Assembly (NCBI RefSeq): GCF_947496075.1
Contig: NZ_CANMBJ010000001.1
Span: 248,001 to 312,000 of the forward strand
Reading direction: 5' to 3'
DNA length: 64,000 bases
From: an uncultured Tateyamaria sp.
GTDB taxonomy: Bacteria; Pseudomonadota; Alphaproteobacteria; Rhodobacterales; Rhodobacteraceae
The notes under the pieces are model-generated. The model did not search any database and was not told the DNA's origin. It worked only from the letters and a program-made list of their open reading frames with translations. Every line of letters starts with the position of its first letter. The first letter of the stretch is position 1. A program made the translations under genes and the position numbers. This document shows positions 28,322 to 37,225 of this stretch, piece by piece.

Positions 28322-29227
28322 TTGTCAGACCCCGGATTCGCACCTACATTTGCAATCATGCAAATCACTGACTGGACAGACTACGGACTATTCGCCGCCG
28401 TCGCCCGCCACGGCTCGCTCGCGCGCGCAGCCCGGGAAACCGGGCTGAGCCAGGCCACCCTGTCACGGCGCATGACGGCGCTGGAACAACGCACAGGCCG
28501 CAGGCTTTTTGCCCACGGCGCTGCGGGCTACACCCCCACGACAGAAGGGCGCGCCCTTCTCGAACGGGCAAAGAAGATGGAGGCCGCCGCCCGTTGCATC
28601 GCTCACTGGTCCGCGGAACAATCCGGCGCCCCGCGCGTGCGCGTCTCTGCTGGCACCTGGACCACGCTCTACCTCAGCCGGAACCTGTCCAGCTACTGGA
28701 CCCGAAGCGATCGCTGGACGCCCGAATTTGTCTCCTGCAATCTCGACATGGATATCGAGCGGCGCGAGGTGGATATCGGCATCCGCAACCGCCGCCCCGA
28801 TCACGATTGGCTGGCCGGACGGCGCACAGGCCACGTCGAACACGCCGTCTACGCCGTGTCCGAAAACGTTGAAGGATGGATCGGCCCGAGCGACGATACA
28901 GCCACCCTGCCCTCCGAGGCATGGACAGTCGCCAATCACGGCTCTGAACTGGTTGCCGTCTCGAACGATCCACAAGTCCGCATGGCACTGGCGCAAAGCG
29001 GCGTGGGCCGGGTTGTCCTGCCCACCTTCGCGGCCGACACAGCCCCCGGTCTGACCCGCGTCTCAAGCATCATCGAGGCCCTCACATCAGAGGAATGGCT
29101 GGTCTGCCACCAGGACACCCGCCACGACCCAGCCATCCGCGCAGCACTCGACGCAATCGCCGGTATGCTGGCTCGTCCACGCCCCTTGCGGGACGACGCC
29201 GAAAGCCCTACCTTAAACGTCGGATAA
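28322..29227 (+). CDS. LysR family transcriptional regulator
   Basis: DYGLFAAVARHGSLARAARETGLSQATLSRRMTALEQRTG; start probably the ATG at 28358. Confidence 0.92.
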   Translation: MSDPGFAPTFAIMQITDWTDYGLFAAVARHGSLARAARETGLSQATLSRRMTALEQRTGRRLFAHGAAGYTPTTEGRALLERAKKMEAAARCIAHWSAEQSGAPRVRVSAGTWTTLYLSRNLSSYWTRSDRWTPEFVSCNLDMDIERREVDIGIRNRRPDHDWLAGRRTGHVEHAVYAVSENVEGWIGPSDDTATLPSEAWTVANHGSELVAVSNDPQVRMALAQSGVGRVVLPTFAADTAPGLTRVSSIIEALTSEEWLVCHQDTRHDPAIRAALDAIAGMLARPRPLRDDAESPTLNVG

Positions 29228-29241
29228 GCAAAGAGGCGCCC

Positions 29242-29622
29242 ATGTTCTCGATCCCCGGCAAAAACGCCGTCAGCATTACCCCCCGCGCCGCCGCGCAAAT
29301 CTCCAAACTGATGGAGAAAGAGGGCCATTCGGGCCTGCGCATCGGCGTGAAAAAGGGCGGCTGCGCAGGCATGGAATACACCATGGAATACGTGGACGAA
29401 GCCGACCCAAACGACGAAACCGTCGAACAGGACGGCGCACGCGTCATGATCGCGCCCATGGCGCAGATGTTCCTCTTCGGCACCGAAATCGACTACGAAA
29501 CATCGCTTCTGGAATCCGGTTTCAAGTTCAACAACCCCAACGTGACCGACGCATGTGGCTGTGGCGAAAGCATTTCGTTCAAGGACGTGGACGCGCTCGC
29601 CGCCGAGCAAAACGCACAATAG
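29242..29622 (+). CDS. iron-sulfur cluster assembly accessory protein (SufA/IscA/ErpA family)
   Basis: GLRIGVKKGGCAGMEYTMEYVDEADP and C-terminal ACGCGESI. Confidence 0.95.
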   Translation: MFSIPGKNAVSITPRAAAQISKLMEKEGHSGLRIGVKKGGCAGMEYTMEYVDEADPNDETVEQDGARVMIAPMAQMFLFGTEIDYETSLLESGFKFNNPNVTDACGCGESISFKDVDALAAEQNAQ

Positions 29623-29623
29623 A

Positions 29624-29947
29624 ATGGCCGTCAGCGCCGAAGAGATCGACCACGCGCTCGACCTCTTCTCCGGCCTCGGCCCTCTCAGCACCCGCAAGAT
29701 GTTCGGCGGCCTGTCGATCTACTGTGACGGCATCATTTTTGCCATCCTGATGTCAGACGGGCGGCTCCTGCTCAAAGGTCAGGGCAAGATGCAGGACAGG
29801 TTTGAGGCCATGGGCCTCGACCGTTGGGACTACAAGCGCAAGGACGGCAGCGACACGCATATGCCGTATTGGTTCCTCCCTGACAGCGCCCAGGATGACG
29901 CCGACGAAGCAACAGACCTCGCCCGCGAAGCCCTGACGTATCTATAA
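29624..29947 (+). CDS. TfoX/Sxy N-terminal domain protein
   Basis: LFSGLGPLSTRKMFGGLSIYCDGIIFAILMSDGRLLLK. Confidence 0.92.
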   Translation: MAVSAEEIDHALDLFSGLGPLSTRKMFGGLSIYCDGIIFAILMSDGRLLLKGQGKMQDRFEAMGLDRWDYKRKDGSDTHMPYWFLPDSAQDDADEATDLAREALTYL

Positions 29948-29971
29948 AGGCGTGCGGGTTCACCGGGTACC

Positions 29972-30604
29972 CTACACACGCGCCTCCCGCGCCAGCGTTT
30001 CTTGAAAGACCCGCATGAACGCCACGCGCTCCGCCGCCATCCCGCGCGCCGGCGCTGTATTGAGCGTATCGGCCACGCCAAACAGTTTCACCCGGAAGTG
30101 GTCGAGGGCAAAGGCGGCATCGTCCAACGCCCGCGTCTCTGCCAAAGGATCATTCCCTTCCACCAATCCGGCTCCCATCTGACCAGCCACATTAAAACAG
30201 CGGGAAATGCCAATCGCGCCCAAGGCCTCCAACCGGTCCGCATCCTGCAAAACCTGCGCCTCCAGCGTCTCGCAAGGATGACCGGCTGAATAGCTATGCC
30301 CCAGAATGGCATGGGCAACTGCATCCTGCCGCGGCAATCCACGCGCCGCCATCCAGGCAACGGCATGGTCGGCAGAAAGCGCCGCAGCTTGCGTCCGGCG
30401 CGGGTCATCTTTGGGGACATTGACGATGTCGTGCAGATAGGCGGCAATCAAAAGCACCTGGCGATCTACCGGCGTGTCCAAGGCCTCTGCAATCCGCCGG
30501 CAATTCGCCCAAACCCGCCGCACATGCCAGATGTCATGCGCCCCGTCCGTCTGCTCTTTCCACTGCGCCGCAACCTCAGCTTCAAGTTCAGCCTGTAAAT
30601 TCAT
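29972..30604 (-). CDS. HD domain phosphohydrolase
   Basis: HDIWHVRRVW, AAYLHDIVNVPKDDP, LQDADRLEALGAIGI. Confidence 0.92.
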   Translation of the reverse strand: MNLQAELEAEVAAQWKEQTDGAHDIWHVRRVWANCRRIAEALDTPVDRQVLLIAAYLHDIVNVPKDDPRRTQAAALSADHAVAWMAARGLPRQDAVAHAILGHSYSAGHPCETLEAQVLQDADRLEALGAIGISRCFNVAGQMGAGLVEGNDPLAETRALDDAAFALDHFRVKLFGVADTLNTAPARGMAAERVAFMRVFQETLAREARV

Positions 30605-31506
30605 GATTTTCCCTGAAGATGCACATAGGTCTCTTCAAACCGCGCGCTCAAATGATCGCCCGCCAACATCACCTCATCCGACCCTTCCGGGGCCACATTG
30701 GTGTCATAGGTCGGATTGAAAAACAGCGGGATGGAAATGCGCTCCGCCAGCCCACCGACAACCCGGTGCGGTGTCGCCTTGACCTTGCCCCCGGTCCAGA
30801 ATTCCAGCATCTCACCGAAGTTGATGATGAACTCACCCGGCGGCGCGCTGACAGGAATCCACCCGCCGCCCCGCTTGCGCACCTCCAACCCCGGCGATCC
30901 ATCCGTCGCCAGCAGGGTCAGACAGCCATAATCGGTATGGGTTGCAATCCCGAAATCCTTGGCGCCGGCCCAGTCGGGCCGCGCCGGATAGAAATTTCCA
31001 CGCAACAGGGCCATGGGTGTCTCGAACGCCCCTTCAAAATGGGTTGGATCTGCCCCGATGGACCGGGCAATGGCCGCCAGCAACCCCTTGGCCACTTTCA
31101 AAGCATCATCGTAATACTTTGAAATCACTTCTTTAAACACAGGATCATCCGGCCACAGGTTCGGCGCATAAAACCGCTTGTCCCCAAGGGGATGCCCCTC
31201 GGGCAACTGAAACCCCACATCAAAAAACTGCTTGTAGTCAGGGTTGGCATCAGGATCGACCTGCTCCGATCCGGGCGCTCCCCAGCCCCGGTTCGACCCG
31301 GTGCGGGCCATATCAACCGCCCGCTTCTGCGCCTCGGGCAAGTGAAAGAACGCACGATAGGTCTCGATTGCCTCCTCCACACGTGCCGCCGACAATTCGG
31401 TGTTGTGCACGGTGGCAAAGCCCACCCCGGTCGCTGCTTCGCCCAAAACCTTCAGGCTCTCTGCTTCGCCAGCAGCCAATGCCGCCGCATCCAAACGTGG
31501 GATCAT
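30601..31506 (-). CDS. isopenicillin N synthase family 2OG-Fe(II) dioxygenase
   Basis: THTDYGCLTLLATDGSPGLEV (HxD) and TPHRVV...RISIPLFFNP; ATG 31506 chosen over the extended ORF. Confidence 0.92.
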   Translation of the reverse strand: MIPRLDAAALAAGEAESLKVLGEAATGVGFATVHNTELSAARVEEAIETYRAFFHLPEAQKRAVDMARTGSNRGWGAPGSEQVDPDANPDYKQFFDVGFQLPEGHPLGDKRFYAPNLWPDDPVFKEVISKYYDDALKVAKGLLAAIARSIGADPTHFEGAFETPMALLRGNFYPARPDWAGAKDFGIATHTDYGCLTLLATDGSPGLEVRKRGGGWIPVSAPPGEFIINFGEMLEFWTGGKVKATPHRVVGGLAERISIPLFFNPTYDTNVAPEGSDEVMLAGDHLSARFEETYVHLQGKS

Positions 31507-31592
31507 CTCATGCCCTCCATGCTGCGCGCGCAGCCCTAGCGCAGCCACACCCGCGATGCTAGGACCAAGGCAACAAAACCGGAGAGAGACAT

Positions 31593-32339
31593 ATGCGGCG
31601 CACATTGGCAGCAGGCAACTGGAAGATGAACGGCACCCCCGAGATGTTGGCAGACCTGGCCACGCTCACAGGTGGTGCGTCGGACAACGCACCACAGATC
31701 ATCATCTGCCCGCCCGCGCCCCTTCTCACCCGCGCCGCCGAGGCCACGGAAAACAGCCCCGTCGGAATCGGCGGCCAAGACTGCCACGCCAATGCCAAGG
31801 GCGCCCATACCGGCGATGTCGCCGCATCCATGCTCAAGGACGCAGGCGCCAGTGCCGTAATCGTCGGCCACTCCGAACGCCGCGCCGACCACCACGAGAC
31901 CAACGCGCAAGTCCGGGCCAAGGCAGAAGCAGCCTACGCAGCGGGCCTCACGGCCATCATCTGCATCGGCGAAAGCGAGGAAGAACGACTGGGCCCTGAC
32001 TGCCTCGACATCATCGCCGCGCAACTGGATGGCTCAACGCCGGACAGCGCCACGGCAGAGAACACAGTCATCGCCTACGAACCCATCTGGGCCATCGGCA
32101 CTGGGCGTGTGCCCACAATGGAACAGATCGTGGAAACCCACGACATGATCCGCGAAAAACTGACCGCGCGCTTCGGCAGCCAAGGCGAAAACATGCGTGT
32201 TCTCTACGGCGGCTCGGTCAAACCCACAAACGCAGCCGAAATCTTCCAGGCCGAAAACGTCGACGGTGCCCTTGTCGGCGGTGCCTCCCTTACGGCGTCC
32301 GACTTCCAGCCGATCATCGACGCACTGGCGGCCTCATAG
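31593..32339 (+). CDS. tpiA: triose-phosphate isomerase
   Basis: LAAGNWKMNG, VIVGHSERR, AYEPIWAIGTG, LYGGSVKPTN. Confidence 0.98.
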   Translation: MRRTLAAGNWKMNGTPEMLADLATLTGGASDNAPQIIICPPAPLLTRAAEATENSPVGIGGQDCHANAKGAHTGDVAASMLKDAGASAVIVGHSERRADHHETNAQVRAKAEAAYAAGLTAIICIGESEEERLGPDCLDIIAAQLDGSTPDSATAENTVIAYEPIWAIGTGRVPTMEQIVETHDMIREKLTARFGSQGENMRVLYGGSVKPTNAAEIFQAENVDGALVGGASLTASDFQPIIDALAAS

Positions 32340-32442
32340 TCTTCTTCTGGCTACAAATACCTCGGGGGGTTTGGGGGGCAGAGCCCCCCATCAGCACAAA
32401 TGAATCGCGTCGCCGCAAGGCGTCATTTGGATCAGCGCTCCG

Positions 32443-33981
32443 TCACTGCACGATAATCTCCGGCCCCATCATCAGGGTCGGCAACCAGATCGAAATGGCC
32501 GGAATATAGGTCACCATGATCAGGAAGACGAAGAGGACGGCCAGGAACGGCAGCGCCGCCCGGACGACCCGCATCATCGGCATCCCCGCCACGCCTGAAG
32601 TGACAAACAGGTTCAGCCCCACAGGCGGCGTGATCATCCCGATCTCCATGTTCACCACCATGATGATGCCCAGGTGAATGGGGTCGATGCCCAATTCAAT
32701 GGCGATGGGGAACACCAGCGGGGCCACGATGACCAACAGGCCCGATGGCTCCATGAACTGTCCGCCAATCAGCAGGATCACGTTCACGATGATCAGGAAC
32801 ACCACGGGGCCAAACCCAGCATCCAGCATCGCCCCGGCAATCTGCTGCGGGATCTGCTCGTCCGTTAGAACATGCTTCAGGATCAAGGCATTTGCGATGA
32901 TGAACATCAACGTAACGGTCAGCTTACCGGCTTCAAAAAAAGCGTGCTTCGTGTCGCGGTGCACCAGTGCCAACGGCATCCGGGCAAAGTCCGTCGCAAT
33001 CGAGACGGGGTTCAAATCCAACCCACGCACGATCCGCTCGGCCACCGCGCCCACGGCCGCCAGCGCAAAGCCAATCAGGACAGAGGTGGTCAGGTCGAGG
33101 CCGCCCGACACCAGCCAGATGACGATCCCAAGCGCCAACCCGCCCATCAGCGTGATGCCAGTGAAATTGCCCGCCCTTGGCGCCACCTTCGAAAATGGCC
33201 CCATGTCGCGGTAGATGAAACTGGCAATCAGGAAGGAATAAACGGCTGCTACGGCGGCGGCTTCGGTGGGCGTGAAGATACCACCATAAATCCCGCCCAG
33301 AATGATGATGATCAGGAACAGACCACCCGACGCGGCCCCGGCGGAGGAGGCAACCTCGCCCCAGCCGAGCCAATCCCCTTTGGGCAGGTTCTTGATCTTG
33401 GCGATGGCATAGATCGTGACCATCAGCATGGTGCCCGCCATGAGGCCCGGAATGACGCCCGCAAGGAACATCCGCCCCACAGAAACATCCGTGGCCGAGG
33501 CATAGACCACCATCACGATGGACGGCGGGATGAGGATGCCCAGCGTGCCCGCATTGGCGATGACGCCCGCCGCAAAGTCCTTGGAATAGCCCACCTGCCG
33601 CATACCCGCGATCACGATGGAGCCGATGGCTACAACCGTGGCCGGCGATGACCCGGACAGGGCCGCGAACATCATGCAGGCGAACACGCCCGCGATGGCC
33701 AGACCACCGGGGAAATGGCCCACGACCGCGATGGAAAACCGGATGATCCGTTTCGCCACCCCACCCGTCGACATGAAGGTCGAGGCGAGGATGAAGAACG
33801 GGATCGCCAGCAACGTGTAGTGCCCCGCCATCGCCTGGAACAGCGTCTGCGCAATTGAGGCGAGCGACGTGTCGCTCAGCACCAGCAGGAACACGATCGA
33901 CGACATGCCCAGAGCCACGGCAATCGGCACCCCGATCAGCATCATCCCCACGACGAGGGTAAAGAGAATTGCAACTTCCAT
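32443..33981 (-). CDS. dctM: TRAP transporter large permease
   Basis: Multi-TM DctM/GntT-like: PFFILASTFMSTGGVAKRI, SGSSPATVVAIGSIV, MITPPVGLNLFV. Confidence 0.95.
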   Translation of the reverse strand: MEVAILFTLVVGMMLIGVPIAVALGMSSIVFLLVLSDTSLASIAQTLFQAMAGHYTLLAIPFFILASTFMSTGGVAKRIIRFSIAVVGHFPGGLAIAGVFACMMFAALSGSSPATVVAIGSIVIAGMRQVGYSKDFAAGVIANAGTLGILIPPSIVMVVYASATDVSVGRMFLAGVIPGLMAGTMLMVTIYAIAKIKNLPKGDWLGWGEVASSAGAASGGLFLIIIILGGIYGGIFTPTEAAAVAAVYSFLIASFIYRDMGPFSKVAPRAGNFTGITLMGGLALGIVIWLVSGGLDLTTSVLIGFALAAVGAVAERIVRGLDLNPVSIATDFARMPLALVHRDTKHAFFEAGKLTVTLMFIIANALILKHVLTDEQIPQQIAGAMLDAGFGPVVFLIIVNVILLIGGQFMEPSGLLVIVAPLVFPIAIELGIDPIHLGIIMVVNMEIGMITPPVGLNLFVTSGVAGMPMMRVVRAALPFLAVLFVFLIMVTYIPAISIWLPTLMMGPEIIVQ

Positions 33982-33985
33982 GGTC

Positions 33986-34675
33986 TCAGTCGTCCCGGTT
34001 CAGGTGTTTGACGTCTTCGATGGCGTCTTCGGCCTCGTGGCTGACGATCAGGCTAGTGGTTTGTCCCCGCCAGACCCTCACAGTCGCCTGCACGAAACGG
34101 AACAGCAGCAGGCCCATGCCAAACGGCAGAATGGCGTAGGGAATGAAGCGCGGAATTTTCTCGTATGCTTCACCCTCATTCATCAGAGGTTCGATCCATT
34201 TCAGCCATGCGGGATGCGGAATATCGACCGTCTCGTACCACCCGCGATAGGACGAACGCTTCATCTCTTCGAACCCCGTGGGGAACCAGCGGCCCGTGGT
34301 CTGCGGCAGGTTGGCGAAGTTGGCCCAATAGTCCCACGCGCCCTTGAAGACGAGGAAGGCGTAGGCGATGCAGATGGCACCTGCGACCAATGCGATAACC
34401 CGGCGGACCGGAGCAGAGAACAGGTTGATGACCGCATCAACGCCAAGGTTAGCTGTGATCTTGACCGCATAGCTGACCCCGAAGAGGACCAGCCAGGCAA
34501 AGAGGAAGGTCACCATCTCGAGGCCCCAGATAAGGCCGGTGTTGTAGCCGTAGCGCAGCACCACGTTGATGAAGGTGATGAGTGTCATCAAGGCCAGCAG
34601 GATCGCGATGGCCGTTTCTTCGATTTCGTTGACCCAGCGGCCAAAGCCCGAGCTGGGATCATAAGCGCCTGCCAT
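33986..34675 (-). CDS. dctQ: TRAP transporter small permease
   Basis: Four TM segments, ...NVVLRYGYNTGLIWGLEMVTFLFAWLVLFG. Confidence 0.93.
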   Translation of the reverse strand: MAGAYDPSSGFGRWVNEIEETAIAILLALMTLITFINVVLRYGYNTGLIWGLEMVTFLFAWLVLFGVSYAVKITANLGVDAVINLFSAPVRRVIALVAGAICIAYAFLVFKGAWDYWANFANLPQTTGRWFPTGFEEMKRSSYRGWYETVDIPHPAWLKWIEPLMNEGEAYEKIPRFIPYAILPFGMGLLLFRFVQATVRVWRGQTTSLIVSHEAEDAIEDVKHLNRDD

Positions 34676-34712
34676 GGTCCTGCCCCCTTCCCCAAATTTT
34701 CAAGAAAAGATG

Positions 34713-34738
34713 GGCCCGGCGGATGTCCCCGCCGGGCC
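34713..34738 (-). terminator. intercistronic hairpin between dctP and dctQ
   Basis: GGCCCGGCGG-6 nt-CCGCCGGGCC, 10-bp perfect arms; on the minus strand followed by CATCTTTTCTTG. Confidence 0.6.
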
Positions 34739-34752
34739 GCGTCGCGCGACCT

Positions 34753-35751
34753 TTAGTTGGTCGCGGCGTTGATGGCTTGCGCCGCGTCGATATTGTCCTG
34801 GCCTACGTCGTCCTTGAACTGGTCCCAAACGGGTTTCATCACGGACACCCAGGCTTCGCGCTGTGCGGCGTCCAGCTGGCGCACAGTACCACCGGCGTCG
34901 ATGATGGCCTGCTTGGCCTCTTCATTGACTTCGAAGGCTTGCGTGTTGCGGGTGGTGGTGACGTCTTCCACGATGGCCGCCAATTGGGTCCGCGCGTCGT
35001 CAGGCATGCTGTCCCAGAAGTCCGTGGATGTCACGACGAGGTAGTCGATGATGCCGTGGTTCGTCTCGGTGATCCCATCCTGCACTTCAAAGAACTTCTT
35101 GCCGTAGATGTTGGACCAGGTGTTTTCCTGACCGTCCACAACGCCGGTCTGCAGCGCGCCATAGACTTCGGAAAAGGCCATGGGCTGGGGCGAGCCACCG
35201 ATGGCCGCCATCTGCGCCTTGAGCACGTCGGAGTTCTGGACGCGGAACTTGAGGCCGTTGGCATCCGCAGGTGTCATCAGCGGCTTGTTGGCCGACATCT
35301 GCTTCATGCCGTTGTGCCAGAACGCCAGACCCAACAGGCCGCGGCGGGTCATCGATTCCTTCATCGCCTGACCGGTTTCGGACGCCTGGAAGGCGTCAAC
35401 CGCGTCGATGTCCTTGAACATGAACGGCAAGTCGAAGATGCGGAACTGCTTGGTGAACTGCTCGAACTTCGACAGCGACGGAGCGGCCATCTGAACGTCG
35501 CCCTGCAGCAGCGCTTCGAGCACCTGGTCGTCGTTGTAGAGGGTCGAGTTCGGGAACACTTCCATGCAGGCGGTGCCGTTCATTTCCTCGTTCACGCGCT
35601 CTTGCAGCAGCGAGGCGGCGATGCCCTTGGGGTGCTTGTCGGTGTTGGTGACGTGGCTGAACTTGATGACGATTTCGCCATCGTCACAGGCAGCGGCCAC
35701 GGCGCCTGCGCTGACGGTCAATGCCAGGGCGGCGGCGGTCAGGAATTTCAT
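34753..35751 (-). CDS. dctP: TRAP transporter substrate-binding protein
   Basis: Signal peptide MKFLTAAALALTVSAGAVAA; IVIKFSHVTNTDKHPKG, LRFRVQNSDVLKAQ-type DctP motif; ATG 35751 chosen over 35841. Confidence 0.95.
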   Translation of the reverse strand: MKFLTAAALALTVSAGAVAAACDDGEIVIKFSHVTNTDKHPKGIAASLLQERVNEEMNGTACMEVFPNSTLYNDDQVLEALLQGDVQMAAPSLSKFEQFTKQFRIFDLPFMFKDIDAVDAFQASETGQAMKESMTRRGLLGLAFWHNGMKQMSANKPLMTPADANGLKFRVQNSDVLKAQMAAIGGSPQPMAFSEVYGALQTGVVDGQENTWSNIYGKKFFEVQDGITETNHGIIDYLVVTSTDFWDSMPDDARTQLAAIVEDVTTTRNTQAFEVNEEAKQAIIDAGGTVRQLDAAQREAWVSVMKPVWDQFKDDVGQDNIDAAQAINAATN

Positions 35752-35943
35752 TGTCTGTCTCCTCCCAGAGATCGTGTTTTTGGGACGTGTCCCCGCGGGG
35801 ACAGCGATTTGGATAAAAGCAGAGCGTACGGTGGGGTACATAGAAGGAAGTTTTTAACTTCTCTCGCCACCGCCTTATCCATTATTTTTCAATATCTTAA
35901 AGAACACTTTGGAAGTTGCTCAGGTGTTGCGCGCTGCCTGTGT

Positions 35944-35959
35944 GTGCGGATTTTCGCAC
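35944..35959. promoter_or_regulatory. candidate DctD-type operator, distal copy relative to the palindrome
   Basis: GTGCG-GATTTT-CGCAC inverted repeat. Confidence 0.5.
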
Positions 35960-35969
35960 GACCCCATGC

Positions 35970-35997
35970 AACACTGTGTGGAAATCCACACAGTGTT
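35970..35997. promoter_or_regulatory. 28-bp perfect palindrome, candidate DctD-type operator
   Basis: AACACTGTGTGGA-AA-TCCACACAGTGTT; overlaps the dctD stop codon; upstream of dctP. Confidence 0.65.
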
Positions 35998-37225
35998 AGC
36001 GCCGATAGTCCTCAGGCCGAATCCCGTATTTCTTGAGCTTGTCGTAGAAGGTTTTGCGCGGGAGCCTCAGCGCTTCGGCAGCCGCGCTGGCATGCCCGTT
36101 CTGTCGCCCCAGCGCCGCAACCAGCAATGAGCGCTCAACCCGCGCCATCTGCTCGGCCAAGCCGAGATCAACAGCCTTGGACGCATCCTCGGGCATGCCC
36201 AGTACAAAGCGCATGGCGGCACTCATCAACGATCGCGCGTTGCCGGGCCAGTCCTGCGCCATCAGGGCGGCCATATGATCCGGGGCCAGTTCAGGCGGGG
36301 TCAGGCCCGCCTGCTCTGCCGCCTGGGCGACATAGTGGCGGAACAGGATGGGGATGTCCTCGGGGCGTTCGCTCAGCGACGGAATGCGGATCGGGAACAT
36401 CTCGATTTTGTAGTAAAGATCGGCGTTCAAAGCGCCCTCTTCCACGGCTGTGCCAAGGTTGCGTGTGCTGCCAGCGATCAGTCGCGGGCCTTCGCCTGCC
36501 TCCAGCGCTTCGAGCAGGGCGAGTTGGCTGGCATGGGGCAGCCCGGTGACTTCATCCAGAAACAGGCTCCCCCCCTTGGCCTTGTCCATAGACTCGGCCA
36601 GTGCGCCCGGGCGCAGATCGGCGGCGGCGCGTTTGACAAAGGGCGCCTTGGACCGAAGGGAGCTGAGGTGAATGACCTCGGCCACCTTGGAAATGCCCGT
36701 GCCGGGCGCTCCGGTCACAAGCACCTCGGTCTCAAGCGGGGCCAGCAGCCGCACGCGGTCACGCAAGCCATTGGCAAGATCGCTTTCGCCAAAGAGCATA
36801 CGGGCGGCCGGATCACCGCTTTCCACCAGTTGCCGCAGGCGGCGGTTTTCAAGAACCAGGGCGCGGGTTTTCAATGCACGCTCAAGAACAGCCAGCAACT
36901 CATTGGGCGCACAGGGTTTTTCGAGGAAGCCAAATGCGCCGTCACGCATCGCCTGCACGGCCATCGGAATGTCACCTTCCCCCGTCAACAGGATCACCGG
37001 CAGGTCCGGATCGATCTTGCGCGTGTGGGCCAAGAGATGAAAGCCGTCGCGCCCCGGCATGCGGATATCAGACAAGATCACACCGTCAAAGTCGCGTGTG
37101 ATGTGATCTTTGGCGACCACGAAAGAGCCTGCCGGGATTGGCTCAAGATCTGCAAGCTCCAACGTTTGGGCCAGCGCGTCACGCACGGCGGCGTCATCAT
37201 CGACAAGCAGCACTTGGGTGGTCAC
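35996..37225 (-). CDS. dctD: sigma-54-dependent C4-dicarboxylate response regulator
   Basis: Receiver domain VLLVDDDAAVRDAL...GVILSDIRMPG; AAA+ with degenerate loops; Fis-type HTH AAEALRLPRKTFYDKLKKYGI; start near 37225 (GTG). Confidence 0.92.
   Translation of the reverse strand: MTTQVLLVDDDAAVRDALAQTLELADLEPIPAGSFVVAKDHITRDFDGVILSDIRMPGRDGFHLLAHTRKIDPDLPVILLTGEGDIPMAVQAMRDGAFGFLEKPCAPNELLAVLERALKTRALVLENRRLRQLVESGDPAARMLFGESDLANGLRDRVRLLAPLETEVLVTGAPGTGISKVAEVIHLSSLRSKAPFVKRAAADLRPGALAESMDKAKGGSLFLDEVTGLPHASQLALLEALEAGEGPRLIAGSTRNLGTAVEEGALNADLYYKIEMFPIRIPSLSERPEDIPILFRHYVAQAAEQAGLTPPELAPDHMAALMAQDWPGNARSLMSAAMRFVLGMPEDASKAVDLGLAEQMARVERSLLVAALGRQNGHASAAAEALRLPRKTFYDKLKKYGIRPEDYRR

Noticed and set aside
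35994-36007. TGTTAGCGCCGATA overlapping the dctD stop as another CceR-like site
   Set aside because: Within coding sequence and overlapping the stronger DctD-like palindrome; the match may be coincidental.
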